64,000 nt of DNA from Streptomyces sp. CC0208 (GCF_003443735.1 NZ_CP031969.1:5518001-5582000); one strand, 5' to 3'. Shown: positions 32,997-42,019, counted from the stretch's first letter. Made by a program: numbers and translations. Notes: generated by a model not told the origin, from the sequence alone.

Positions 32997-33761
32997 ATGA
33001 CTCAGATCCTGAGAAGCGGTCAGCATCACGAGCCCCTGGTCGGCAAGGTCGTCGTCGTGACCGGCGCGGCCCGGGGGCAAGGGGCCGCCGAGGTTGCCGC
33101 GTTGGGGCGGGCCGGGGCCACGGTGGTGGGGGCTGATGTGCGGCCGGAGGGCAGTGAGTGCCGGCGGCTTGATGTCAGTAGTGAGGCCGACTGGGCTGAG
33201 TTCGCCGCTGAGCTCAAGGAGACGTACGGCCACGTGCATGGGCTGGTCAACAACGCCGGGATCATTCAGCGGGATCGGATCGACAGTGTTCGGGCCGAGG
33301 ACTTCGCGCAGGTGCAGGCCGTGAATACGGTTGGGCCGTTGCTGGGGATTCAGTACCTCGCGCCGCTCATGCCGCCCGGGTCGTCCATCGTGAACGTCGG
33401 GTCGTCTGCTGCGCTCACCGGGTACTACCCCGTTGCGTACACCGCCAGCAAGTGGGCTCTGCGCGGGGTGTCCAAGGTTGCCGCGATGGAGCTGGGGCCT
33501 CGGGGGATTCGGGTCAATACCGTGCATCCCGGGTACATCGAGACCGAGATGACCGCCGGGGCCACGGAGGCTTTCCGGAACGCGATGCTCGGGGAGACGC
33601 CGTTGGGGCGGAGCGGGAGCGTTGATGACATCGCTCCGCTTGTGGTGTTTCTGATCTCCGATCAGTCCTCGTTCATCACGGGGGCGGAGATTCCCGTCGA
33701 CGGCGGGCTCAGCGCGCACGGCGGGGTCAAGTCCATCTCGGATGCGATGCGGGCCGACTGA
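32997..33761 (+). CDS. Short-chain dehydrogenase/reductase (SDR)
   Basis: 254 residues. The cofactor motif is TGAARGQG (TGxxxGxG), followed by LVNNAGI and the catalytic Ser in NVGSSAAL with YTASK (YxxxK). C-terminal DGGLSAHGG and VNTVHPGYIETEM are classical SDR features. It is NAD(P)-dependent; substrate unknown (3-ketoacyl or hydroxysteroid-type). The ATG is in TCCGCCATG with no clear SD. Confidence 0.92.
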   Translation: MTQILRSGQHHEPLVGKVVVVTGAARGQGAAEVAALGRAGATVVGADVRPEGSECRRLDVSSEADWAEFAAELKETYGHVHGLVNNAGIIQRDRIDSVRAEDFAQVQAVNTVGPLLGIQYLAPLMPPGSSIVNVGSSAALTGYYPVAYTASKWALRGVSKVAAMELGPRGIRVNTVHPGYIETEMTAGATEAFRNAMLGETPLGRSGSVDDIAPLVVFLISDQSSFITGAEIPVDGGLSAHGGVKSISDAMRAD

Positions 33762-33826
33762 GGGGGCTTGCTCGCGGTCCCGTCTCCTGCCTTGTTGCCG
33801 TCGGACTGCCCGCCTCTCCGGTGTGA

Positions 33827-33857
33827 TGCCGGGCGCCTTGATGCATGGCGCCCGGCA
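33827..33857. terminator. Bidirectional terminator
   Basis: An 11-bp perfect stem, TGCCGGGCGCC (33827-33837) with GGCGCCCGGCA (33847-33857), 9-nt loop, between convergent genes. Confidence 0.8.
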
Positions 33858-33890
33858 CCGGATTGCCGACGCGTGGTGCTGTCGGACTGG

Positions 33891-34739
33891 TTACCTGACG
33901 TCGACGAAGTCGCCGGGTGCCGTCGCCGCGGCGGTGGTCGGCGTGCCGGCGAAGACGTAGCGGTAGTAACCGTCGACCGTGGCCTTGGTGGTGGTCTCCA
34001 GGACGCCGGTGCTGTTCGTCTTGACGGTCTTGAGCGTGGTGTAGGTGTTGCTGCCCTTCTTGCGGAACTGAAGCTTCGCGGGCTGGGACACATAGCCCGC
34101 GAACTTGCCCGTCTGCCAGTTCGCGCGGGCGAGCTTGCCCGTGACCGTGATGGTCTTGCCCTTCTTGACCGGCTCGGGTGTGGCGTTGGCGGTCAGCGTG
34201 GAGGCCTTCTTGATCGAGACGGTGGCGACGTCGTCGTTGTAGCTGGCGTTCGCGTACAGGTCCCAGCCACCCAGGAACAGCTTCCAGATCCCGGCCACAC
34301 CGTTGTCCTTCATGTCGGTGGCGGGGTGGATGTTGAAGACGGCCTTGCAGGTGTACGTGCCCTGGGTCGCCGTCTCCGTGCAGTTGGGGTCGTCGTCCGT
34401 CCCCAGACCGCCGGTGATGCCCTCCGTGGTCGAACTGTCGGTGCCCTGCCACAGGAAGGCCTCGGTGACGGCGACGCCGCTCTCGTCCTTGGCGGTGTAG
34501 GTGACGGTGACGGTCTTCGTGCCGGTGGTGCCGAGGACGATGTCCTTGCCCCCGTTGATGACCGCGCCCGAGAACTTCATGTTCCCCAGCGAGTCCCTCG
34601 GCTGAACGGACTGCGAGGTGAAGGAACTGAGCTTCGCCTCCGCACCCGGCCGTACCGCCGCCTGGGCGGCCACCGGAAGAGCGAGCGCGGACAGGACGAC
34701 GGCGCCGGAGATGGCGGCGGCCGCAACGCGTATACGCAT
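33891..34739 (-). CDS. Secreted Ig-like-domain protein
   Basis: 282 residues. Signal peptide to about AQAA (ISGAVVLSALALPVAAQAA). Two beta-rich modules: residues about 45-150 (KTVTVTYTAKDESGV ... CTETATQGTYTCKAVF with a Cys pair), and a C-terminal Ig-like segment (TLTANATPEPVKKGKTITVTGKLAR ... DGYYRYVFAGTPTTAAATAPGDFVDVR) common to streptomycete secreted proteins of this type. It is presumably extracellular; ligand unknown. Confidence 0.8.
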   Translation of the reverse strand: MRIRVAAAAISGAVVLSALALPVAAQAAVRPGAEAKLSSFTSQSVQPRDSLGNMKFSGAVINGGKDIVLGTTGTKTVTVTYTAKDESGVAVTEAFLWQGTDSSTTEGITGGLGTDDDPNCTETATQGTYTCKAVFNIHPATDMKDNGVAGIWKLFLGGWDLYANASYNDDVATVSIKKASTLTANATPEPVKKGKTITVTGKLARANWQTGKFAGYVSQPAKLQFRKKGSNTYTTLKTVKTNSTGVLETTTKATVDGYYRYVFAGTPTTAAATAPGDFVDVR

Positions 34740-35112
34740 GAATCCCCCACGGGAAAGTGAGAGGCCCGCCCAAGTCCCCCCTTGGCCAGGCCTGTTGATC
34801 TCCGCATCATATGGACACGCTTCACAGCCAGTGAAGATCCTTTGGGTAAATAGTGTGTCTTTCCCGGCGCGTGGGGGTGGTGGTCCGGTTGGCCGGCAGC
34901 TGCTCAATCGCCGATGCGATTCTGCGGCTTCGCGTGCAGGGGCGGTGAAGCACTTCTCGCCCGTGTGTCCTTGCCGACGGCGAGGTCGCGCCGGTTTGTC
35001 GCCATCGGGTAGGGATTTCGTGAAAAGGCGGGTGGCCGTTCTGTGGCAGGCGGAGCATTCCGGTGCACGTGTCATGTACCGGATCGACGACGTCGCACCA
35101 CGGGAGTTGCGG
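34740..35112. other. 373-bp divergent intergenic region
   Basis: Separates two divergently transcribed secreted-protein genes. Contains an AT-rich patch near 34826-34862 (GAAGATCC, GGGTAAATAGTGTG) that may be a promoter. No ORF with a ribosome-binding site was seen. Confidence 0.4.
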
Positions 35113-35592
35113 ATGAAGCGTTTACGGAGAACACAGCTGCTCGGCCTCGGCGTCATGGCGCTGATGCTCGGGCTGGTCGCCGCTCCGACCGCGCAGGCGG
35201 CGCCGACCGGTGCGACAACTGCCGCCGCTCCCGCGGCCGTTGAGTGCAGCGGCAGCTGGGACGGCAAGAACTACTGGGCCAAGAGTCCTTCAGGGAGCAG
35301 CGGGGGTGGCTACGCGCGCACCTACTGGAACGCCTCGACCAAGCAGAACTGCGCGAAGTTCTTCTCCAGCCCCTACGACGGGCAGGCGTCCAACATCACG
35401 CTGTATCTCTTCGACGAGAGCGGCGACTACTCCTCCGACCCGCCGCAGGAGCATCCGGCGAACTACCACTACTACGCCGGGCCGCTCTACACCTGGTTCG
35501 ACGCGACCAACAGGTGCATCCACCTGGGCGGGTCACTGGTCCGGGGTGGTGTGAAGTACACCCTCAGCACCCCTGACATCCGGTGCGGCTGA
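35113..35592 (+). CDS. Small secreted protein with a TTA codon
   Basis: 159 residues. The start MKRLRR has GGGAG 6 nt upstream. Codon 4 is TTA, predicting control by the bldA tRNA. Signal peptide to about AQAA (LLGLGVMALMLGLVAAPTAQAA). The mature part is about 130 residues with four Cys (VECSGSW, QNCAKF, NRCIHL, IRCG), probably two disulfides, and aromatic-rich segments (NYHYYAGPLYTWFD). No known family. Confidence 0.7.
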   Translation: MKRLRRTQLLGLGVMALMLGLVAAPTAQAAPTGATTAAAPAAVECSGSWDGKNYWAKSPSGSSGGGYARTYWNASTKQNCAKFFSSPYDGQASNITLYLFDESGDYSSDPPQEHPANYHYYAGPLYTWFDATNRCIHLGGSLVRGGVKYTLSTPDIRCG

Positions 35593-35642
35593 TCCAGCGG
35601 CGTTGAACCGTCCAACGGCACCGAGCCCTTCATGGGTGCCGT

Positions 35643-35675
35643 CGGGCCGCCCGCTTCTTGTGAGCGGGCGGCCCG
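35643..35675 (+). terminator. Terminator of the small secreted protein gene
   Basis: A 12-bp perfect stem, CGGGCCGCCCGC (35643-35654) with GCGGGCGGCCCG (35664-35675), 9-nt loop, about 50 bp past the stop. Confidence 0.75.
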
Positions 35676-35828
35676 GAAGGACGGGGCCCAGGCGAGTTCA
35701 GGGTCGGTCGCTCGTCATGTCGGCCGGGATCGGGGGCGCGCCCTTCGCGTCTCGCCCGCGCGCCGGGTGAGTCGGCGGCTTGAGGCCGGAGGAGGTGGAT
35801 TGTCAGTGGGCGTCGCCATGATGGACCC

Positions 35829-36185
35829 GTGGATGATCTCGCTGCGCTGCGGCAGGAGTTCTCGGGGGCCGAGGACGCGTTTCTTGTGATCGTGATTCGG
35901 GATCACCGGTGGGACAAGGGGGCCTTCTCCCGGCTGGAGCGGGCGATGCGGGGCGTGTGTGAGGCGTACGAGGAGTGTGGTCGGCAGGACTTGCCGCGGT
36001 GGCTGGTGGAAGGGTTCTGGCTGTGTGCCGACTGGCTTCCTGATCAGACGGAGCATCCCCGGTTTCCCAGGCCGGAACCGCCGGCGTATTACGAGGCGGC
36101 TCTGACGAGGTTGCGCGATCTTCAGTACTGGCTCGTGACGGGAGAGTCGCCGTACCTGCCCGGCAGCGCGGTGGCAGAGCTGTAG
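35829..36185 (+). CDS. Conserved-looking hypothetical protein
   Basis: 118 residues, GTG start. Acidic, Trp/Tyr-rich and helical: FLVIVIRDHRWDKGAFSRLERAMRGVCEAYEECGRQDLPRWLVEGFW. No signal peptide, membrane helix or known motif. It is followed by a strong terminator, supporting it as a real gene. Confidence 0.6.
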   Translation: MDDLAALRQEFSGAEDAFLVIVIRDHRWDKGAFSRLERAMRGVCEAYEECGRQDLPRWLVEGFWLCADWLPDQTEHPRFPRPEPPAYYEAALTRLRDLQYWLVTGESPYLPGSAVAEL

Positions 36186-36212
36186 GACCACTCCGAGCCG
36201 GCGAAAACAGCA

Positions 36213-36239
36213 GGGGCCGAGTTGGATTTCCTCGGCCCC
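36213..36239. terminator. Bidirectional terminator
   Basis: GGGGCCGAG (36213-36221) pairs perfectly with CTCGGCCCC (36231-36239), loop of 9 nt, between convergent genes. Confidence 0.75.
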
Positions 36240-36248
36240 CTCACCGCG

Positions 36249-37259
36249 TCACTCCCCGTGACACTCCCCATACCCCCGCCCCGACCCGCACCAGCAAGCC
36301 GTCCCCCGCTGCGGCGGCCACTCCACCGCGCGGCCCCGTGCCGCCAGAGTTGTCGCGTACTGGGGGAGCAGGGAGGTCTCCGCAGGGGACATGCCCTCCG
36401 AGGCGGCGAAGGCCTCGTACGACGGGACCGTGCCCGACACGATGCCCAGGTTCGCCGTGCCGGAGGCGGCGAGCTCGCGCAGGGACGCCTCTATGGTCGC
36501 CAGGTGCTCCTCGTGGGAGGGGTACTCCGAGGACAACGAAGGGTACGCGCTCAGCAGTTCCGTCAGTTCGGGGGCGGACCAGTGCAGGACCGCCACCGGG
36601 AAGGGGCGGGACAACGCCGCCCGGAACGTGCCGAGTTCGGCGCGCAGGCGGGAGATCTCCGCCTCCAGCTCCGCCGGGTTCTCCGAGCCGAGGGACCAGA
36701 CGCGCTTCGGGTCGTGCAGTTCGTCCAGGGAGACCGGGGAGACGTGGAGGGTGTCCGCCAGGACGTCCCAGTCGTCGTGGGCCAGGCCCAGCATGCGGCG
36801 GACGCGGTGGCGGCCGAAGAGGAGGGGATGGGCGGAGTACGGGGGCTCCGCATCGTCCGTCAGGAGGACTCTCGCGCCCTCCGTGAACGTCTCCTGCGCC
36901 TGCTCCAGCTCGTCGTGGGACTCCAGGGCCTCCGCGACGATCACCCAGGGGGCCGGGTCCCGGGGGGCCGCCACGCGGACGCCCTCGATGATCGCGCGGG
37001 CCTCGGCCTCGTGGCCGTACTCCCAGAGGTTCGCGGCCTTCAGGGCACGGACGAGAAACGGGTTGTCCAAGCCCTCCTGCGCGGCCAGCAGGCGGTCGTA
37101 GAGGGAGGACGCGGCGGGGCGGTCGCCGGCCAGCTCCAGATGGGCCGCGGCCTGCACGAGCAGGGCTTCGGCGTCCTCGGGATACCGGTCGGCGGTCCGC
37201 TCCAGGCGCGCCGCTTCGGCGTTGTGGTCGACGTTCTCGGCAGGCGTGTCGGGGCGCAT
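36249..37259 (-). CDS. TPR-like protein with C-terminal SEC-C zinc motif
   Basis: 336 residues. The N-terminal 130 residues are helical repeats of TPR character (EAARLERTADRYPEDAEALLVQAA, NPFLVRALKAANLWEYGHEAEA). The C-terminus ACWCGSGRGYGECHG is the SEC-C C-x-C-x8-C-H metal motif. The middle is acidic (ENPAELEAEISRLRAELGTFRAAL coiled segment). Function unknown; SEC-C motifs often mediate protein binding. The start is MRPDTP. Confidence 0.8.
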   Translation of the reverse strand: MRPDTPAENVDHNAEAARLERTADRYPEDAEALLVQAAAHLELAGDRPAASSLYDRLLAAQEGLDNPFLVRALKAANLWEYGHEAEARAIIEGVRVAAPRDPAPWVIVAEALESHDELEQAQETFTEGARVLLTDDAEPPYSAHPLLFGRHRVRRMLGLAHDDWDVLADTLHVSPVSLDELHDPKRVWSLGSENPAELEAEISRLRAELGTFRAALSRPFPVAVLHWSAPELTELLSAYPSLSSEYPSHEEHLATIEASLRELAASGTANLGIVSGTVPSYEAFAASEGMSPAETSLLPQYATTLAARGRAVEWPPQRGTACWCGSGRGYGECHGE

Positions 37260-37375
37260 GGGTGACACCGTACTGCCGATCAGTGACAAAGAAGAGGGAG
37301 GTGCAGGCCAGGGCCCGGTTAACAGGAGAAGAGCCCCGGGCCCGGCCCGCACCCCCCGCCCCTTCACGTGTCACC

Positions 37376-38848
37376 TCAGATCGTCACGCCGTCGATCTGC
37401 AGCGTCTGCACCGCCTTCGCCGCGAACGGCACCGCCACCGACTTCCCGCTCAGGAAGGTGTTGGAGTACGAGGCGTACTTGTCGCCACCCGTCGTCACCG
37501 TGTTCCAGCGCGGGACCAGGCCGCCGGAGCCGCCCGTCACCGTCGTGAACTTCGACAGGTCGAAGGTCAGGGTCTGGGCCGAGGTGGAGGTGTTCAGGGC
37601 CACGATGACCAGGCGCTTGGCCGAGGAGTCGTAGGCCGCGACCGCGTTGCTCACGCCCGTGTCGATGATCTTCATGCCGGGGCGGATGTGGCGGCTGAAC
37701 TGGGCGAGCACGTAGTACTTCGTCTCGATCGCGCCGGCCTGAAGGGTACTGGCGTCGTACTTGATCACTCCCCAGCCCGCCGTCGGGTCCATGACCTGCC
37801 AGTAGACCCAGGCCGTGGGGTGCAGCCAGCGGAAGTCGTAGAGGAGGTTGAAGGCCGTGGTGTAGCCGGTGCCGTCGCTGTCGCCGGTCTCGGAGTTCCA
37901 CAGCTTCTTGCCGGCCGTCGTGACCACGTCGGTGTAGAGGAGGTCCCGGCGGCCGTTCGAGCCCTGGTAGCCGTGCACGTTGACCTGGTTGACGTACCCC
38001 TTCGTCGTCGAGCTGAAGGAGTTCCAGGTGGTGCGGGCGAGGTCGTAGCTGGTCTCGTCCGAGGCCGAGATCTTCACCCCGGTCAGGCCGCGGTTGTTCA
38101 ACTCGCTGCGCAGGTACGGCAGTACGGCCGACTGGACCGACGCGTCCATGTGGCAGCCCTCCTGCGTGCCGGTCGCCGTCCACCAGGACGAGGAGGGCTC
38201 GTTGAAGGCGTCCACCGTCGAGAAGTTCACACCCCAGTTGTTCTTGGCGTACAGGGCGGTCGCGGCGAGGTGGGAGGCGTGCTGGCGGTAGTTCCAGGTC
38301 TGGAGGTTGTTGCCGCCGCCGGAGGCGCCGGAGGGGTTGTGGTTCTGGCACATCCACCACATAGGCGAGTTGGCGAACAGCTCGCTGACAGCCCCTCGCT
38401 GCGTCGCCTTCACCAGCATCGCCCGCTGGTTGGCGTCCGCCGTCCAGTCCCAGGCCGAGGACGTCGGGTCCTCGTTGTTCCAGTCCTGCCAGTAGCCCTC
38501 GATCTGCTTGAAGGCGGGGATGTTCGGCGAGGCGGTCATCGACGTGCCGCCCACGGAGTTCCAGCTGGACGCGCCCAGGTTGTAGCGGGCGATGTTCAGG
38601 CCGAGGCCGGGGAGCGAAGTGCCGTTGTAGGAAGTCGACTTGGTGGTGAAGAAGATGTCGGCGAAGTCGTCCCGGGCGCCGAACACGTTGGCCCACCAGG
38701 CCAGCGAGGTGCCCCAGCCCTCCCAGGTGCCGTACGACGTTCCCGGGCTCACCGCGATCGTGGCGTCCGCACGGGCGGTACCGGTGGCCAGGGCGCTGCC
38801 GAGGAGGGTGCCTCCTGCGGCTGTCAGCAGCGTTCTGCGTCGGATCAT
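37376..38848 (-). CDS. Secreted GH30-family glycoside hydrolase (endo-beta-1,6-galactanase-like)
   Basis: 490 residues. Tat-type signal (RRRTLLTAAGG, AxA-like site near TARADA). The GH30 (beta/alpha)8 barrel covers about 33-370, with acid/base E217 in FNEPSSSWW and nucleophile E320 in WNSETG, and a C-terminal beta-sandwich (VSNAVAAYDSSAKRLVIVALN). The substrate is likely the beta-1,6-galactan side chains of arabinogalactan, by resemblance to GH30 subfamily 5, but that is inference. The start follows GGAGTAGCC. Confidence 0.85.
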   Translation of the reverse strand: MIRRRTLLTAAGGTLLGSALATGTARADATIAVSPGTSYGTWEGWGTSLAWWANVFGARDDFADIFFTTKSTSYNGTSLPGLGLNIARYNLGASSWNSVGGTSMTASPNIPAFKQIEGYWQDWNNEDPTSSAWDWTADANQRAMLVKATQRGAVSELFANSPMWWMCQNHNPSGASGGGNNLQTWNYRQHASHLAATALYAKNNWGVNFSTVDAFNEPSSSWWTATGTQEGCHMDASVQSAVLPYLRSELNNRGLTGVKISASDETSYDLARTTWNSFSSTTKGYVNQVNVHGYQGSNGRRDLLYTDVVTTAGKKLWNSETGDSDGTGYTTAFNLLYDFRWLHPTAWVYWQVMDPTAGWGVIKYDASTLQAGAIETKYYVLAQFSRHIRPGMKIIDTGVSNAVAAYDSSAKRLVIVALNTSTSAQTLTFDLSKFTTVTGGSGGLVPRWNTVTTGGDKYASYSNTFLSGKSVAVPFAAKAVQTLQIDGVTI

Positions 38849-39172
38849 GGCTACTCCGAACTCCGATGGATCGACGCGGCCGTGTGACCCGCGTCGTGGC
38901 CTGCCCCGTTCATGCCACGTCGAAGCATCGGGTGTGGCCAATGGGGTTGTCGAGAGTTCTGACAGCCCTTCTTACAACCGGTGGAGGAAGTTCGGTATAC
39001 CGGACGCGCCGACGGCTTCGCCGCCTCCAGGTCTGCCGCTGCGCCGCCACCCGTCGACCGCTTCGCCGACGCCCCGTCCACCGTCCCGCCCGCTCTACGA
39101 GGCCCTCGACCCTGGTGACTTGAAGGTCCTGCCCTTATCGTGCGGGCGGCCCCGGCCGAGGAGGCGTGACCC
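38849..39172. other. 324-bp divergent region between the GH30 and sortase genes
   Basis: Contains the perfect palindrome CGGTATACCG (38993-39002) inside a 12/14 symmetric context, a possible operator for one or both divergent genes. Otherwise GC-rich with no supported ORF. Confidence 0.4.
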
Positions 39173-39961
39173 ATGCGGCAGCGCATCATGCACCACGGAG
39201 CCCGGCGTCGGCGCGAGCGTCGCCGGCGCGCGGTGTGGACCGGCGGCGAACTGCTCGTCACCGTGGGCGTCGTTCTGTTGCTGCTCGTCGTGCACCAGCT
39301 GTGGTGGACCAACCGTGAGGCCCGGGAGGGTGCTCAGCGCAGGGTCGAGGCGCTGGAACGGGAGTGGGGACGGGGTGGGGGAGGCGACGCCGGTACGGCC
39401 GCGGACTCCGGGTCCGCGCCCCCGTCCTCTGCTACGGCGGCTCCGGGATCCCGGGCCGGTCAGAACCCCGGCGCCGCCACCCCGGACTCCACCACCCCCA
39501 CGCCCGACCTCTCCCAGGCGTACGCCGTCCTCAGCATCCCCCGGCTGCGCCTCCGCGTCCCCGTCGCCGAGGGGGTCGGCAAGCGGAGCGTCCTCAACAA
39601 GGGGTACGTCGGTCACTATCCCGGCACCGGGCAGCCGGGCGGCGCCGGGAACTTCGCGCTCGCCGGGCACCGCAACACCCACGGCGAGCCCTTCCGGTAC
39701 ATCAACAGGCTCGCGCCGGGGGACACCGTCCGGGTGGAGACGCGGAGCGCGGTCTACACGTACGCCGTGGACAGGACCCTGCGCCAGACCTCGGCCCGCG
39801 ACTCGGGAGTGATCGGTCCGATCCCGCGCTCGACGGCCCATCCCGCCCACGGCTACACCACGCCCGGTCACTACATCACCCTCACCACGTGCACCCCGGA
39901 GTACACGTCCCGGTACCGGCTGGTGGTGTGGGGCAAGCTCGTCTCGACACGCCCGCGTTGA
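39173..39961 (+). CDS. Class E sortase
   Basis: 262 residues, Arg-rich cytoplasmic N-terminus, one membrane helix (about 25-46), a Ser/Pro linker (to ~115) and the sortase barrel. The catalytic triad is H166 (FALAGHRNT), C240 (TLTTC) and R247 (TSRYRL). Class E sortases anchor LAxTG proteins to the actinomycete wall; a candidate substrate with LATTG is encoded at 50861-51616. Its stop codon lies at the edge of the repeat array. Confidence 0.9.
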   Translation: MRQRIMHHGARRRRERRRRAVWTGGELLVTVGVVLLLLVVHQLWWTNREAREGAQRRVEALEREWGRGGGGDAGTAADSGSAPPSSATAAPGSRAGQNPGAATPDSTTPTPDLSQAYAVLSIPRLRLRVPVAEGVGKRSVLNKGYVGHYPGTGQPGGAGNFALAGHRNTHGEPFRYINRLAPGDTVRVETRSAVYTYAVDRTLRQTSARDSGVIGPIPRSTAHPAHGYTTPGHYITLTTCTPEYTSRYRLVVWGKLVSTRPR

Positions 39962-39963
39962 CG

Positions 39964-40626
39964 GCGTCACCGCTCCGACGATCCCGGCACGCGGGAGCGT
40001 TGACCGCGTCACCGCGCCGGAACTCCGACTGCCGAGGGTGTGGATGGCGTCTCTTCTCTCGCAGTCTGACCACGCGGCGGTGTTGCAGGCGTCACCGCTC
40101 CGGCCCTCGGACTGCCCGTCGGCGTCGATGGCGTTCACCGCTCCCGCAGTCCTGGTAGGCGGCGGTGGTGACGGTGTCTCTGCTCTCGCGGTTCCAGGGG
40201 CGGCGTTGCTGGCGTCAGCGCTCCGACAGCCCGACCACGCAGGAGCGTTGACCACGTCACCGCTCCGACAGCCCGACCACGCGGCGGCGTTCCCGGCGTC
40301 ACCGCTCCGGCACTCGGACTGCCCGCCGGCGTAGACGGCGTTCGCCGCTCCCGCAGTCCCGGTACGCGGCGGGTGTTGGCGGCGTCTCTGCTCTCGCGGT
40401 TCCAGCGGCGGCGCTGCCGGCGTCAGCGCTCCGACAGTCCACCGCGCGGGAGGGTTGACCGCGTCAGCGCTCCGACAGTCCACCGCGCGGGAGGGTTGAC
40501 CGCGTCACCGCTCCGACAGCCCGACCACGCGGCGGCGTTCCCGGCGTCACCGCTCCGGCACTCGGACTGCCCGCCGGCGTGGACGGCCTTCACCGCTCCC
40601 GCAGTCCCACCACGCTCGCCGCCGCC
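39964..40626. repeat. Degenerate 41-42-bp tandem repeat array, ~16 units
   Basis: Units begin near 39964, 40006, 40047, 40089, 40131, 40174, 40212, 40254, 40296, 40338, 40382, 40420, 40461, 40502, 40544 and 40586. The core is GCGTCAcCGCTCCGaCAG. 40420-40460 and 40461-40501 are identical 41-mers; 40254-40337 and 40502-40585 match at 82 of 84 bases. Four unit subtypes recur in order (higher-order repeat). The array fills the whole gap between two convergent genes and runs into the 3' end of the MFS gene. Confidence 0.9.
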
Positions 40627-41981
40627 ACCAGTGCCAGTCCCGCCGACACCAGCATCGCGATGTCCGCGCCGTGGGCGAGGCCGCCGCCGGAGGAGGTGGC
40701 GATCGCGATGGTCAGGGCGACTCCGGCGCAGGAGCCGATGTAACGGAAGGTCTGCTGGGCGCCCGAGCCCATCGCCGCCCGCGCGGCCGGGACGGACTCC
40801 ACGGCCAGCAGCGGGAGCGCCGCGTTCAGCAGGCCGCTGCCGATGCCGGCCACCACGAGGCCGGGGAGCAGCCGTACCCAGGAACCGGCGTCGAGCGAGC
40901 CCAGCATGGTCAGGACGCCCGCCGCGTGCAGCAGGAAGCCGATCGCGAGCTGCCAGCGCGGCGGCACCCGGCCGGCCAGGCGCCGGACCTGGAGGGCGAC
41001 CACGAAGGACAGGCCGGACCAGAGGAGGAAGAGCCAGGCCGTGTCCATCGCGGACAGGCCGACGGTCTGCTGGAGGAGGGCCGGGAGGAAGCTGAACAGG
41101 CCGATCACCGCGAGACCCGTGAACAGTCCGCTGGAGGACGACGCGAGGAAACGGCGGTGGCGCAGCAGGCCCAGGTCGAGCATGGGGGTGGCCGAGCGGC
41201 GTTCCACCGCGGCGAACACGGCGAGCAGGACCACGAACGCCAGCACCAACAGGCCGACCGGTGCCCGCAGCCAGCCGTCCCGGCCCAGGGTCAGCGCGGC
41301 CACCAGGGCGACCAGGGCGAGCCCGAAGGTCACCGCGCCGGCGAGATCCGGGCGGCCGCCGCGCGGGGCCCGGGACTCGGTCAGGAGCCGTGCGGACAGG
41401 GCGGCCACTAGCACGGCGGCGGCGCCGAGAACGCCGTAGGACACTCTCCAGCTCGGCATCGCGCCGCTCAGCAGGGGGCCGACCGCGATGCCGCCGCTCA
41501 CGAACGCGCCCCACACGCCGGTCGCGTGCAGACGGCCCCTGGGGGAGGGGAAGGCGTGGACGATCAGGCCCAGGCTGCTCGCGAGGAGCGCCGCGCTGGC
41601 CGCGCCCTGGGCGATCCGGGCCAGCGTGAACAGCCAGGTGGACGAGGTCAGGGCGCCGAGGGCGGTGGTGAGGCCGAGGGCCAGGGTGCCCGCGACGAAG
41701 ATCCGGCGGCGGCCGTAGTCGTCGGCGAGGCTCCCGGCGACCAGGAGGAGGGCGGCGAGGCCGAGCGGGGTGCCGTTCAGGAGCCAGGCCTGGGCGGACA
41801 GCGGGGTGTGCAGGTCGGCGGCGACGTCGGGGAGCGTGACCATGGGCGCGGTGTACGTCATGAGGGCCACGGCGGTCGCGGCGCTGGTCAGGGCCAGGGT
41901 CGCGGAAGGGCGCGGGGAGGCTGGGGCCGGGGCGGCCGACACCTTCGCCTCCACGAGAGTTCGTTCACTGAACCTAGTCAT
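40590..41981 (-). CDS. MFS efflux transporter (DHA-type)
   Basis: 463 residues, 12-14 predicted helices. Conserved GSLADDYGRRRIFVAG (motif A) and LHATGVWGAFVSGGIAVGPLLSG (motif C, antiporter type). It probably exports drugs or metabolites by proton antiport. It is divergent from an HxlR regulator across a 68-bp region with two matching operators; one of them overlaps codons 3-8, so the gene is probably repressed by HxlR. No Shine-Dalgarno lies before the ATG. Confidence 0.88.
   Translation of the reverse strand: MTRFSERTLVEAKVSAAPAPASPRPSATLALTSAATAVALMTYTAPMVTLPDVAADLHTPLSAQAWLLNGTPLGLAALLLVAGSLADDYGRRRIFVAGTLALGLTTALGALTSSTWLFTLARIAQGAASAALLASSLGLIVHAFPSPRGRLHATGVWGAFVSGGIAVGPLLSGAMPSWRVSYGVLGAAAVLVAALSARLLTESRAPRGGRPDLAGAVTFGLALVALVAALTLGRDGWLRAPVGLLVLAFVVLLAVFAAVERRSATPMLDLGLLRHRRFLASSSSGLFTGLAVIGLFSFLPALLQQTVGLSAMDTAWLFLLWSGLSFVVALQVRRLAGRVPPRWQLAIGFLLHAAGVLTMLGSLDAGSWVRLLPGLVVAGIGSGLLNAALPLLAVESVPAARAAMGSGAQQTFRYIGSCAGVALTIAIATSSGGGLAHGADIAMLVSAGLALVAAASVVGLRER
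41958..41974. promoter_or_regulatory. HxlR-type operator, copy 1 (inside the MFS start region)
   Basis: AGTTC-N7-GAACC, the same geometry as the site at 42003-42019 and exactly 45 bp from it. It overlaps MFS codons 3-8. Confidence 0.55.
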
Positions 41982-42002
41982 GGCGAGAACCGTAGCAGAG
42001 TA

Positions 42003-42019
42003 GGTTCGGTCATTGAACC
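42003..42019. promoter_or_regulatory. HxlR-type operator, copy 2
   Basis: GGTTC-N7-GAACC, a perfect inverted repeat overlapping a TTGAAC -35 box (42013-42018). TACAGT at 42037-42042 would be the -10, placing the transcription start at or next to the HxlR ATG. Confidence 0.55.

Noticed and set aside
39964..40626. CRISPR array or coding 14-residue repeat gene
   Set aside because: Units are contiguous and degenerate with no unique spacers and no cas genes. The long open frames through the array arise from its near-42-bp period on both strands, lack ribosome-binding sites, and are continuous with antisense of the sortase and with a wrong frame of the MFS gene.
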